From Roseateles sp. (lineage in GTDB: Bacteria > Pseudomonadota > Gammaproteobacteria > Burkholderiales > Burkholderiaceae_C): a stretch of 36,285 nt of DNA. The position numbers were made by a program, and so were the translations under genes. Below, in pieces: positions 14,246-22,389 of this stretch. The stretch covers positions 1 through 36,285 of the forward strand of contig JACDQM010000087.1 in assembly GCA_015657635.1 (NCBI GenBank), written 5' to 3'. Below the pieces are notes generated by a model. It made no database searches. It was not told the origin of the DNA and saw only the letters and a list, made by a program, of their open reading frames with translations. Positions within the stretch are counted from its first letter, which is position 1, and every line of letters starts with the position of its first letter.

Positions 14246-14262
14246 GCGCTGGGCGGCTGCGC

Positions 14263-15267
14263 TCAGTCGGCCTTGATGCCGGCTTCGCGCACCAGCTTGG
14301 CGTTGGCCTCGTACTCGCGCTGCACGCGCGCAGCGAAGGTCTCCACCTTGGTCGGACTGACGACGTTGTCCAGCGCTGTCAGGCGCTCCTGGATGTCCTT
14401 GGCGGCCAGCAGCTTGTTGATCTCGGCATTGATCTTCAGCTGCACCTCGCGCGGGGTGCGCGCCGGCGCGAACAGGCCGAACAGCGAGTTCAGGTTGGCA
14501 TCCGGATGACCCAGTTCGGCCAGCGTCGGCACCTCGGGCATATGCGCCAGGCGCTGCGGCGCGCCCACCGCCAGCACGCGCAGCTTGCCGTTGGCGATCT
14601 GCGCATTCAGCGCCGGCGCCGGGTTGGCGGTGAACAGCTCGAACTGGCCGCTGATCGCATCGTTGGTCACCAGGCCGCCGCCCTTGTAGGGGATGTGGTT
14701 GAACATCTGCGGCACGCCGGCCTTGCGCGCGATCTGCTCCATCATGACGTGGCCGATGCTGCCCATGCCCGAGCTGGCCATCGCCAGCTGGCCGGGCTTG
14801 GCCTTGCCCTGGCTGATGACGTCGGCAAAGCTCTTGCCGCTGAAGGCCGAGGTGGCCACCAGATAGACCGGCGAATACATCACCTGCGCCACCGGCGCGA
14901 TGTCCTTCATCGCGTCGTAAGGCATGCGCGGCTGCAGATGCGGGTTCAGCGTCAGCGGGCTGACCGCGGCGAAGGCCAGCGTGTGGCCGTCGGGGGCCGA
15001 CTTGGCCATCGCGTCCATGCCGCTGGTGCCGCTGGCGCCGGGCTTGTTCTCCACCACGAAGGGCTGGCCCAACGCGGCCTGCAGGCGTTCACCCAGCAGG
15101 CGCGCCACCGCGTCGCTGGTGCCACCGGGCGCATAGGGCACGACGATGCGCACCGGCTTGCTCGGCCAGGCAGCCTCGGCCGCGAAGGCTGCGGGCAGGG
15201 CGGGGGCCAGCAAGGCGGCGGCAAGCAGGTTCAGGGTCTGGCGGCGGGGCAGCAAGGGCTTCGTCAT
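14263..15267 (-). CDS. Bug/TctC-family tripartite tricarboxylate transporter substrate-binding protein
   Basis: A 334-residue periplasmic binding protein. The signal peptide is MTKPLLPRRQTLNLLAAALLAPALPAAFA, with an RR pair and an Ala-x-Ala cleavage site. The mature part begins with WPSKPVRIVVPYAPGGTSDAVAR, the hallmark of Bug receptors, followed by VENKPGASGTSG, FNHIPYKGGG, and the late VPTLAELG and APARTP segments. These proteins bind carboxylates or amides for TctAB-type transporters; Burkholderiales carry many without adjacent permeases, as here. The ligand is unknown. It is convergent with putA, 17 bases apart. Confidence 0.93.
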   Translation of the reverse strand: MTKPLLPRRQTLNLLAAALLAPALPAAFAAEAAWPSKPVRIVVPYAPGGTSDAVARLLGERLQAALGQPFVVENKPGASGTSGMDAMAKSAPDGHTLAFAAVSPLTLNPHLQPRMPYDAMKDIAPVAQVMYSPVYLVATSAFSGKSFADVISQGKAKPGQLAMASSGMGSIGHVMMEQIARKAGVPQMFNHIPYKGGGLVTNDAISGQFELFTANPAPALNAQIANGKLRVLAVGAPQRLAHMPEVPTLAELGHPDANLNSLFGLFAPARTPREVQLKINAEINKLLAAKDIQERLTALDNVVSPTKVETFAARVQREYEANAKLVREAGIKAD

Positions 15268-15412
15268 GGCGGGGTGGGCCGGGGCCGGTTGTCGATGCGG
15301 ATGAGGGTAACCGAGCGCGGCGCGGCGGTTTCGGCACGCGCGCGGCCTGTGTGCGCGTGGCGTCTGTCGCGGTGCTCATCGCACAATCAGGCGAACAGCC
15401 CAGGGAGCCCTC

Positions 15413-15859
15413 ATGCCTGAAGTCACTGGCATCGACCACATCTACATCACGGTCAGCGATATGGCCGCCTCCGAGCACTTCTACGACCGGGCGCTGCAGG
15501 CCACGCTGGGCTTTCGCAAGAACCGCTTCGCGCTGGGCGGCGATGCCCATGTGCAGTACTACAACCGCCTGTTCGGCTTCGTGCTGCGGCCGGCGCGCGT
15601 GGCTGCGCGGCATGAGCCCTATGCGCCGGGTCTGCACCACTTCTGCCTGCGCGTGGACAGCATCTCCGATGTGCAGGCCGTGGCCGTGCAGCTGCAGGCC
15701 CAGGGCATCGCGGCCAGCGAGGCGCGCTGCTACCCCGAGTACGCGCCTGACTACTGGGCCACCTTCTTCACCGACCCCGATGGCGTGCGCCTTGAGGTCA
15801 CCAACTACCGGCAGGAGCGGCGTAATCGCCACGAGCGCTGGAGCGAATTGGCCGACTGA
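15413..15859 (+). CDS. VOC-family (glyoxalase-like) protein
   Basis: A 148-residue single vicinal-oxygen-chelate domain. It opens with TGIDHIYITVSDMAASEHFYDRAL, the first beta-alpha-beta module with the metal-binding-type His. PGLHHFCLRVDSISDV is the second module's start and FFTDPDGVRLEVTNY its end, with Glu in the metal-ligand position. GGGAG lies upstream of the ATG at 15413. The reaction is unknown; VOC proteins include glyoxalases, dioxygenases and resistance proteins. It precedes proC by 22 bases on the same strand. Confidence 0.88.
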   Translation: MPEVTGIDHIYITVSDMAASEHFYDRALQATLGFRKNRFALGGDAHVQYYNRLFGFVLRPARVAARHEPYAPGLHHFCLRVDSISDVQAVAVQLQAQGIAASEARCYPEYAPDYWATFFTDPDGVRLEVTNYRQERRNRHERWSELAD

Positions 15860-15881
15860 GCCGCCTTCTACACTTCCCCCC

Positions 15882-16728
15882 ATGAGCACAGCACCTCAAC
15901 CCACTCTTGCATTCATCGGCGGCGGCAATATGGCCAGCGCCATCATCGGCGGCCTGCTGCGCGCCGGGCGGCCGGCGGCCTCGGTCATCGTGGTCGAGCC
16001 CTTCGAAGCGCAGCGCGCCAAGCTGGCGGCCGAGTTTCCCGGCCTGCGCTTGCTGGCGGCGGCCGATACCAGCCTGGCTGAGGCGGCGCTGCTGGTGTGG
16101 GCCGTCAAGCCGCAGCTGTTTGGCGAAGCGGCCGCGCCCTGCGCCGGCGCGGTGGCCGGGGCGCTGCAGCTGTCGGTGATGGCGGGCATCCGCAGCGATT
16201 CCATCGTCGCCGCCACCGGCTCTCAGCGCGTGGTGCGCGCCATGCCCAACACGCCGGCGCTGATCGGCCAGGGCATTGCCGGGCTGTTTGCGCGCGAGGC
16301 CGTCACGGCCGCGGACAAGGCCCTGGTCGAGCAGGTGCTGGCGCCCACTGGGCAGACGCTGTGGGTGCAGGCCGAGAGCGATCTGGATGCCGTCACCGCG
16401 CTGTCGGGCTCGGGCCGGCCTACTTCTTCTACATGGTCGAGGCCATGATGCCGCGGCCGTTGAGCTGGGCCTGAGCGCCGAGCAGGGCCGCCGTCTGGCG
16501 CTGGCCACCTGCGGCGGCGCGGCCGCTTTGGGCCTGCAGTCGGACGAATCGCCGACGGTGCTGCGCGAGCGCGTCACGTCGAAAGGCGGCACGACCTACG
16601 CGGCCATCAGCAGCCTGCAGGCCGATGGCGTGGGCGAGGCGGTGCAGCGCGCCGTGCTGGCCGCCGCGCGTCGCGCCAAGGAGCTGGGCGACGAGTTCGG
16701 CGCTGCGCCGGGCAGCAGCAAGTCCTGA
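15882..16728 (+). pseudogene. proC: Pyrroline-5-carboxylate reductase, frameshifted by two 1-base deletions
   Basis: It would encode about 282 residues of P5C reductase, the last step of proline synthesis. The N-terminal Rossmann fold is intact: LAFIGGGNMASAIIGGLLR, then VWAVKPQ, VMAGI and RAMPNTPALIGQG. After VTALSGSG the frame breaks. One C is missing near 16415-16416 (GGC CCG GCC TAC expected), then one G is missing next to 16450 (ATG ATG GCC GCG expected). The short piece between reads PAYFFYMVEAMM in a second frame. The rest (AAVELGLSAEQGRRLAL ... SKGGTTYAAI) continues undamaged in a third frame to 16728, keeping the SPxxL-type and SKGGTT signatures. As written, the product stops at 16446-16448. 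Both coding quality after the break and the tight clustering suggest a recent lesion or a read error. Confidence 0.9.
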
Positions 16729-16750
16729 CCCCGTATCAAGAGGAAGCGGC

Positions 16751-17317
16751 ATGGGCATAGCAAGCCGTCCGGGCCTGCGCGACTGGCTGCGTGCGCCCGG
16801 TTCGCTGAGCCGGCGCCTGGCCGCGCTGGGCCAGCGCTTCGAGGTGCAGCTGCTGCGCCAGGCGGTGACGCCGCTGCGGGCGCCCGAGCGGCGCGCGCTG
16901 GGCCTGCCGCGGCGCGGCTGCACGGTGGTGCGCGAGGTGCTGCTGCGCGTCGATGGCGAGCCGCTGGTGTGGGCCCGCTCGGCCCTGCATGCCAGCGCAC
17001 TGGCCGGGCCCTGGAAGGCGCTCAAGGGCCTGGGCACGCGGCCGCTGGCGCATCTGCTCTATGCCGACCCGCGCGTGCAGCGCAGCGAGCTGCAGCCGCG
17101 CCGGCTGGCGCGCCACGGCCACACGCGTCGCCACATGCAGCGCCAATGGCAGGCGGCCACCGGCGAGGCGGCCGCGGCGCAGATGCTGTGGTCGCGCAAC
17201 TCGGTGTTCCACCGCAAGGGCGCGGAGCTGCGCGTGATGGAGCTGTTTGCACCGCAGCTGGCGCGCCATCGGCCTGGCCCGCTCGGCAGGCCGCAGAAGC
17301 CCCGCGGCCGGCGCTGA
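16751..17317 (+). CDS. ubiC: Chorismate--pyruvate lyase
   Basis: A 188-residue protein. UbiC converts chorismate to 4-hydroxybenzoate and pyruvate, the first committed step of ubiquinone synthesis. Supporting features are LRAPGSLSRRLAALG near the N-terminus, CTVVREVLLRVDGEPLVWAR in the centre, the GTRPLAHLLYADPRVQRSEL block, and the C-terminal LWSRNSVFHRKGAELRVMEL with the catalytic-type Glu and a substrate Arg. The length is usual for the family, with an Arg/Pro-rich tail. AGAGGAAG precedes the ATG at 16751; an upstream in-frame ATG at 16625 lies inside proC. It follows proC by 22 bases. Confidence 0.88.
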   Translation: MGIASRPGLRDWLRAPGSLSRRLAALGQRFEVQLLRQAVTPLRAPERRALGLPRRGCTVVREVLLRVDGEPLVWARSALHASALAGPWKALKGLGTRPLAHLLYADPRVQRSELQPRRLARHGHTRRHMQRQWQAATGEAAAAQMLWSRNSVFHRKGAELRVMELFAPQLARHRPGPLGRPQKPRGRR

Positions 17318-17369
17318 TTTGCGCCGGCGGGCATCATCCGCCGCAGTTCATTGATGGAGTGCTGCGGCC

Positions 17370-17960
17370 ATGCCTGTTGTGAACCGACGCGATTGCCTTG
17401 CGGCGCTGGCCGCGCTGGGATTGCCCGCGGCCATCCGCCCGGCCTGGGCCGATGACGCGGCTCTGGGCCTGTTGCGCCGCGGCGGCGTGGTGCTGGCGAT
17501 GCGCCACGCCTTGGCGCCCGGCACCTTCGACCCGCCCGGCTTCAAGCTGGGCGACTGCAGCACGCAGCGCAATCTGGACGATGCCGGCCGGGCGCAGGCG
17601 CGCGCCATCGGCCAGCGCCTGAAGGTCGCCGGGCTGGTGCCGGTGCGGGTGCGCAGCAGCCCCTGGTGCCGCTGCCTGGAAACCGCCGAGCTGGCCTTCG
17701 GCCGCGCCGAGCCCTGGGCGGCGCTGGGCTCACCGCGCGCCGGCACCGAGACCACCAACGCCCAGTCGCTGGCGCAGCTGCGCGAGGGCGTGCAGGCGGC
17801 GGTGCAGCAGCAACAGGGCAGCGGCCGCTTCGAGGTCTGGGTCACACATATGTTCGTGCTCAGCGATCTGGTGGGCGCCAACACCGCGTCGGGCGAGGGC
17901 CTGGTGCTGGGCCTGGATGAGCGCGGCCAGCCGCGCGTGCTGGGGCGCTTGGCAGGCTGA
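17370..17960 (+). CDS. Exported histidine-phosphatase-family protein
   Basis: A 196-residue protein. It opens with a signal peptide (MPVVNRRDCLAALAALG... ending ADD), possibly Tat-type given the RR. The catalytic region GGVVLAMRHALAPGTFDPP holds the RH motif of the phosphoglycerate-mutase/acid-phosphatase clan. VRVRSSPWCRCLETAELAFG fits the second Arg region, and VTHMFVLSDLVG supplies the second active-site His. It is probably a periplasmic phosphatase; the substrate is unknown. It follows ubiC by 52 bases and is convergent with the GNAT-VOC gene, 4 bases away. Confidence 0.85.
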   Translation: MPVVNRRDCLAALAALGLPAAIRPAWADDAALGLLRRGGVVLAMRHALAPGTFDPPGFKLGDCSTQRNLDDAGRAQARAIGQRLKVAGLVPVRVRSSPWCRCLETAELAFGRAEPWAALGSPRAGTETTNAQSLAQLREGVQAAVQQQQGSGRFEVWVTHMFVLSDLVGANTASGEGLVLGLDERGQPRVLGRLAG

Positions 17961-17964
17961 TCGA

Positions 17965-18801
17965 TCAGCCGCGGCCGGCCAGCGGATGGCCGATGCGCCA
18001 CAGCACGCCGCTGGGGTCGAGCAGCGCAAAGTCGCGCATGCCCCAGGGCTGGTCGGCCGGCGCGTCGCAGCGGGTGCCGAAGCGCTCGGCCACCGGCGCC
18101 GCATGGCGCCACCAGGCATCGGCGTCGTCCACCAGCAGATGCATCTGGAAGTTGGCCGCAAAGGCAGGGGCGTTGAAGTCCTGCAGCAGAAAGCGCGCCG
18201 GGCCCTGGCGGAAGGAGGCCAGGGTGTCGGTGGACCACAGCAGATCCATGCCCAGCGCCATGTAGAAGCGCTTGCTCAGCGCGAAGTCCAGCGCCGGCAC
18301 AAAGGCCTTCAGCTCGCGTGAGGCTGGCGGCGGCGGGCGCTCTTGGCCTTCCAGCGTCAGCGGCGCCAGGTAGAAGGCCAGCCGCGCCGTTTCCTTGAAA
18401 CCCAGCGCCAGGTGCATGGCCTGGCTGTCGGTGTTGTCCAGCGTGGTGTCCGAGGCGAACTCGCGGCAGCCGTGACTGGCGCCCCAGGCGGCCGCGGCCG
18501 CCACCAGTTCGCGCGCCAGGCCATGGCGGCGCGCCTCGGGCAGCACATAGATGCCTTCCAGATACAGCACCGGCGAATAGTCGGCGCCCGGCACATGGTC
18601 ACGCCGGATCGCCACCTCGATCAGGCCCTGCGGCACGCCGTCGATATCGCGCGCCAGCCAGGCACCACAGCGCGCCGGCTCGGCCAGCTGTTGCTCGATC
18701 TCGCGCCGCTGCTCGTCGACAGGGCAATCCGGCCACAGCAGTAGGCGCAGCTGCAGCCAGGCGTTGCGGTCGAGGTCGGAGCAGGGATCGATCAGATGCA
18801 T
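17965..18801 (-). CDS. AAC(6')-like GNAT acetyltransferase fused to a VOC domain
   Basis: A 278-residue two-domain protein. Residues 1-150 match the aminoglycoside 6'-N-acetyltransferase type of GNAT: WLQLRLLLWPDCPVDEQRREI at the N-terminus, AIRRDHVPGADYSPVLYLEG, YVLPEARRHGLARELVAAA (acetyl-CoA loop), and CREFASDTTLDNTDSQAMH ending in LGFKET. Residues 163-278 form a VOC domain: LKAFVPALDFALSKRFYMAL, FQMHLLVDDADAWW and FALLDPSGVLWRIGHP. A Pro-rich linker (ERPPPPAS) joins them. VOC folds include bleomycin- and fosfomycin-resistance proteins, so both halves come from families with drug-modifying or drug-binding members, but activity cannot be claimed from sequence. AAGGA lies nine bases before the ATG. 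Confidence 0.8.
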   Translation of the reverse strand: MHLIDPCSDLDRNAWLQLRLLLWPDCPVDEQRREIEQQLAEPARCGAWLARDIDGVPQGLIEVAIRRDHVPGADYSPVLYLEGIYVLPEARRHGLARELVAAAAAWGASHGCREFASDTTLDNTDSQAMHLALGFKETARLAFYLAPLTLEGQERPPPPASRELKAFVPALDFALSKRFYMALGMDLLWSTDTLASFRQGPARFLLQDFNAPAFAANFQMHLLVDDADAWWRHAAPVAERFGTRCDAPADQPWGMRDFALLDPSGVLWRIGHPLAGRG

Positions 18802-18877
18802 CGGGCGAGGTCCTTGCGGGGCAGCTTAACCGAGCCGGCGCGCTTGCAGCCGAGGGAAAGCAGCAGTTATTCCGCCC

Positions 18878-19267
18878 TCATGCCCAGGCTTCGGTCGCCG
18901 TGCCCTGATGAAAACGCATCTGCCAGCCCAGCGGCGTGTGCAGCCACAGCGAGCTGCGCAGCGTGTGGCGCTGCAGGCCGCCAGCGGCCGCGCGGTGGGC
19001 CGAGCGGTAGTTCAGCAGCGCCACACCCGGCGCCAGCAGGCTGAGCGCGAAGGCATCGGCCACGATGGTCACCGGTGGCTGCGCGTCATCAGGCTCAAGC
19101 AAGTGCGCCACCATATCGGCCCGCGTGTAGGCGCGGCCCGAGCGGCCGATCTCGGCAAAGTCGGCATGCAGCAGACGGGCCAGCGCGGCTGCGTCGCTGC
19201 GCACGGCGGGCTGGTGCAGCTGCAGTTCGAGGGCGCGCAGTTCGGCGAGCAGGGGCTGCGGGTTCAT
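18878..19267 (-). CDS. DUF4440 / NTF2-like protein
   Basis: A 129-residue protein with the SnoaL/NTF2-like layout: a helix LLAELRALELQLHQPAVRSD, then LARLLHADFAEIGRSGRAYTRADMV typical of DUF4440, and beta strands ending in HTLRSSLWLHTPLGWQMRFHQGT. It probably forms a small alpha+beta barrel with an open ligand pocket; no catalytic residues can be assigned. Its ATG overlaps the stop of the S66 peptidase gene by four bases (ATGA), so the two are translationally coupled. Confidence 0.82.
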   Translation of the reverse strand: MNPQPLLAELRALELQLHQPAVRSDAAALARLLHADFAEIGRSGRAYTRADMVAHLLEPDDAQPPVTIVADAFALSLLAPGVALLNYRSAHRAAAGGLQRHTLRSSLWLHTPLGWQMRFHQGTATEAWA

Positions 19268-20349
19268 GCGCCCTCCGTGCCAGGCCGGCGCTGCTCCACC
19301 CAGCCGCCGCCCGCGCCGTCAAAGTGCACGCGGGCCAGCCCGCCCTGCAGCAGCGACAGCTGCGGCGGCACATGGCCGATGTCCAGATCGATCAGAACCG
19401 GCATGGGCAGGTCACCCAATACGTCCTGCAGCACCTGGCGAATGCTCAGATCGCCCTGCGTGGCCGGGCCGGCGCTGCGGCCGAGCAGCAGGCCGGCCAG
19501 GCCGTCGAACCAGCCGTGCAGGCGCAGGCTGCTCAAAGCCCTCAGCAGCTCGCAGGGCGCCATCTCGCAGTTCTCCAGGAACAGCAGCGTGCCCGTTTCG
19601 CTGCCGCAGGCGCGCACAAAAGCGGGTAGCTCGCCATACGGCGTGCCGGCCAGGCGAGCGATGGTGTCCAGGCAGCCGCCGATCAGGCGGCCCTCAAGCG
19701 TCAGCGGCGCTGCGACGCCATCCAGCCGCGCCCATTGCGTGGGCTCGCTGAGGATGAAGCCGGCGGTCGGATCGACGCCCCAGTCGACCTGCTTGCCAGC
19801 GCCGCGATAGGCCTTCGATGCCGGCTGCCGCAGCGTCTCGCCCGCTGCGGCAGCCAGAAGGGGCCAGACGCCGGCGGTGGTGGCATCAAGCTCGGCCGCG
19901 CCATGCTCCATCAGATTGGGCCCATGCAGGCTGCTCCAGCCCGCGCGCAGCAGCAAGGGCAGTTGCAGCGTGCTGAGGTCCGAGAAGCCGACCAGCCACT
20001 TGGGCGGCAGCCCAGCCAGGGCCTCGAAATCCAGCAGCGGCAGCAGCTCGATGGCGCGCTCGCCGCCCCAGGGCGGCATCACGGCGGCCACCTCGGGGTC
20101 GCGCAGAAAACGCATCAGCTCGGCGGCACGCTGCGCGGCCGGTGCGCTGGCGTGCTGATGCTCGGCGCGCAGGCATCTGCCTTCCACCACCCGGTAGCCG
20201 CGCTGGCGCAGCGCCTCAAGCGCGCGATCCAGCCGCGCATGGCGCGAGGGCGGCACGCCGGAGGAGGGCGCGGTGATCGCGATCAGGTCACCGGCGGCCA
20301 GGGGTTTGGGGCAGCGCGGTGGGAAGGGGAATGCGGTAGTGGCTGTCAT
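19264..20349 (-). CDS. S66-family LD-carboxypeptidase
   Basis: A 361-residue serine peptidase of family S66 (LdcA/MccF type). The N-terminal PLAAGDLIAITAPSSGVPPS is diagnostic. The catalytic Ser lies in WLVGFSDLSTLQ (G-x-S-D). The Glu is in LLFLENCEMAP and the His in IDLDIGHVPPQLSL, completing the Ser-Glu-His triad. Family members remove the terminal D-Ala from murein tetrapeptides during cell-wall recycling or cleave peptide-nucleotide antibiotics (MccF). The length of 361 is slightly above the usual 300-350. No signal peptide is seen, so it is cytosolic. It is divergent from the M61-like gene, 80 bases apart. Confidence 0.9.
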   Translation of the reverse strand: MTATTAFPFPPRCPKPLAAGDLIAITAPSSGVPPSRHARLDRALEALRQRGYRVVEGRCLRAEHQHASAPAAQRAAELMRFLRDPEVAAVMPPWGGERAIELLPLLDFEALAGLPPKWLVGFSDLSTLQLPLLLRAGWSSLHGPNLMEHGAAELDATTAGVWPLLAAAAGETLRQPASKAYRGAGKQVDWGVDPTAGFILSEPTQWARLDGVAAPLTLEGRLIGGCLDTIARLAGTPYGELPAFVRACGSETGTLLFLENCEMAPCELLRALSSLRLHGWFDGLAGLLLGRSAGPATQGDLSIRQVLQDVLGDLPMPVLIDLDIGHVPPQLSLLQGGLARVHFDGAGGGWVEQRRPGTEGA

Positions 20350-20429
20350 CGTTTCTTCGGGCTATGACGAATGAGCTTAGCGCAGGCGGCTCGTGATAAT
20401 CGCGCACCGCCCAGCGAGGACCACTTTTC

Positions 20430-22286
20430 ATGCGCCGCCAGACACTGACCCTCCTTGCCATCGGCTGCAGCGCGGCTGCCTTTCTGCCGGGCGCTGCCAG
20501 CGCCGCCGACGCGCTGCCCGAAGGTTGCGATCTGGATTACCGCGTCGAGGCCCGGCCCGATCTGCAGCCGGCCGCGCTGGAGGTGGAGCTGCGCTTCGCC
20601 GCCGCGGGCCGGCGCGAGAGTGTGATCCGCGCGGTGCCAGCCTGGGCTGGCGTCACCGATTACGCAGCCAGCTATGGCGACTGGCAGGCGCTGCAGGCGG
20701 GGCAGCGCATCCAGCCGCTGGCCGAGCCTTTCCGCTGGCAGGTGCAGCATGGGCCGGATGAGGTGGTGCAGCTGCGTTGGCGGGTGCGCAGCGCGCTGGC
20801 TGATCCGGAAGCGCTGAAAGCCCAGGACCAGATCGAGATGTACCGCACCCAGGTGGGTGCCCGCGGCTTCCAGTTCTTCGGCCATGGCGTGCTGCCCAGC
20901 GTCGAGCATTGGGGCGACGACCGGCTGACCAGGCTGTGCCTGACGCTGCAGCCCTTCGATGCGCAGAGCCCGGCCTTTGGGACGCCTGGCCGATCCGCGC
21001 CCGGCCAGGCGCTGACCTGGCGCCTGAGCGGCTCGCACGCCCGGCTGCGCCATGCTTTTTATGCCAGCGGTCCGATGTGGCGCCTGCAGGAACGGCCGGT
21101 GCAGGGCGGCGTGCTGGATCTGGCAGTGCGCGGCAGCTATGCGCAGCTCGGCGATGCCGAGTTCGCCGATGCCAGCGCCCGCCTCGTGGATCTGCAGCGC
21201 CGCTTCTGGGGTGATGAGCAGGCCGGCACGCAAGCCGGCGCCAGCCATCAATGGCTGGTGCTGACGCCCAACCACCTGCCCAGCAACAACAGCGGCGGTA
21301 CGCTGGTGGACAAGGTGGCGGTGATGCATGTGCCGCAGGACTTCAGCGCGCGCGATGGTGCCTTCGAATTCCTGGTCGCGCATGAGAACCTGCACCAGTG
21401 GTTTCCGCAGCGCTTCGGCGCCCATGGCGGCGGCCGCCGGGCCAAGGCGGAGGCAGGCGGCGACGTGCTGGATGTGCCGCACTACTGGTTTTCCGAGGGC
21501 TTCACCGATCACTACAGCTACCGCTTGCTGCTGGCCAGCGGCCTGTGGGATCTGGACCGCTATGCCGACAAGCTGACCGAGCGGGCGCGCGCCTACCTGC
21601 GTTCACCGGCGCGCGGCCTGAAGGCCGCCGATATTGCGCCGCGCTTCTTCAGCGACCGCGAGGCCGGCCGGCAGATGTACAGCCGCGGTGAACTGCTGGC
21701 GCTGCGCTGGGACGCCGCGCTGCGCCAGGCCGGCCGAGGCAGCATGAGCAAGCTGCTGCAAGGCCTGTTGCTGCCGCCCGGCACGCGCGAGGATCAGACG
21801 CCGGCCTCCGAGCGGGTGCTGCAGGCGCTGTCCCAGGCGCTGGCCGGCACCGGCATCGATCCGGCTGACGAATTACGGCGTTATGTCGCTCAGGGTGAGC
21901 CGCTGCCGCTGACACAGCAGAGCTGGGCCGAGGCGATGGGGCCTTGCCTGCAGCGCATCGAGGAATCGGTGCCGGTCTGGCAGCTGGGCTTTGACCGAGC
22001 CTCGTTCCAGAGTCGGGTCCTGCAGGGCGTCGATCCAGAGGGCCCGGCCCATGCCGCCGGCCTGCGCGACGGCATGGCGCTGGCGGGCTTCTCGGTGCAT
22101 GGCGGCGATGTGCGGCGCGATGTGCTGCTGCAGATCCGCGAGCCGGGCGTGGACGGCGCGCCGGGCAAGGTGCGCGAGGTGGCTTACCGGCCGGTCTCGC
22201 GCATGCCGCAGCAGCTGCCGCGCTGGCAGGCCAAGGCCGATGCCGCCGGCGATGCGGCTTGCCGGGCCTGGATCAGCGATCGTTAG
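20430..22286 (+). CDS. M61-like (glycyl aminopeptidase-type) metallopeptidase
   Basis: A 618-residue exported protein. The signal peptide is MRRQTLTLLAIGCSAAAFLPGAASA. The zinc site VAHENLHQWFP gives His318-Glu319-x-x-His322, and Glu356 in WFSEGFTDHYSY is the third ligand, 34 residues later, as in M61 and related gluzincins. An N-terminal beta-rich domain precedes it, and the C-terminus (~520-618) has a PDZ-like stretch (RVLQGVDPEGPAHAAGLRDG). The role is peptide degradation in the periplasm; the true substrate is unknown. GAGGA precedes the ATG. Its last ~50 bases recur, diverged, after the flotillin gene. Confidence 0.85.
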   Translation: MRRQTLTLLAIGCSAAAFLPGAASAADALPEGCDLDYRVEARPDLQPAALEVELRFAAAGRRESVIRAVPAWAGVTDYAASYGDWQALQAGQRIQPLAEPFRWQVQHGPDEVVQLRWRVRSALADPEALKAQDQIEMYRTQVGARGFQFFGHGVLPSVEHWGDDRLTRLCLTLQPFDAQSPAFGTPGRSAPGQALTWRLSGSHARLRHAFYASGPMWRLQERPVQGGVLDLAVRGSYAQLGDAEFADASARLVDLQRRFWGDEQAGTQAGASHQWLVLTPNHLPSNNSGGTLVDKVAVMHVPQDFSARDGAFEFLVAHENLHQWFPQRFGAHGGGRRAKAEAGGDVLDVPHYWFSEGFTDHYSYRLLLASGLWDLDRYADKLTERARAYLRSPARGLKAADIAPRFFSDREAGRQMYSRGELLALRWDAALRQAGRGSMSKLLQGLLLPPGTREDQTPASERVLQALSQALAGTGIDPADELRRYVAQGEPLPLTQQSWAEAMGPCLQRIEESVPVWQLGFDRASFQSRVLQGVDPEGPAHAAGLRDGMALAGFSVHGGDVRRDVLLQIREPGVDGAPGKVREVAYRPVSRMPQQLPRWQAKADAAGDAACRAWISDR

Positions 22287-22300
22287 ACCCGGCCGCCGGC
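22251..22300 (+). repeat. Direct repeat copy 1 (3' end of the M61-like gene)
   Basis: The segment 22266-22300 matches 25950-25984 at 30 of 35 positions, and the similarity extends back with small gaps to about 22251. It encodes the last residues CRAWISDR and stop of the M61-like protein. Confidence 0.6.
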
Positions 22301-22335
22301 CGCTTGTATGCCTCCCCCTTCGGGGTGATGGATGC

Positions 22336-22376
22336 TGTGAATTCAAACGAATACAGTTGATTTCAACGCATCAACC
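22336..22376. promoter_or_regulatory. Candidate operator upstream of the PspA-YqiJ-YqiK operon
   Basis: The region before the RHH-like gene is A+T-rich against its flanks and has a dyad GTTGA-TT-TCAAC at 22356-22367, with a further TCAAC at 22371-22375 and a TTCAAA half-site upstream. Ribbon-helix-helix proteins bind tandem short dyads, and the first gene of the operon has an RHH-like N-terminus. No sigma54 (GG-N10-GC) promoter of the PspF type is visible. Confidence 0.35.
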
Positions 22377-22389
22377 GCGAGGTCCGGTC

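Noticed and set aside
14506..15420. A 304-codon plus-strand frame opposite the Bug-family gene
   Set aside because: It is antisense to a clear binding-protein gene and is Arg/His/Gln rich.
22312..22327. CCCC-TTC-GGGG hairpin as a terminator for the M61-like gene
   Set aside because: The stem is only four base pairs and no T-run follows (TGATGG), so it does not qualify.
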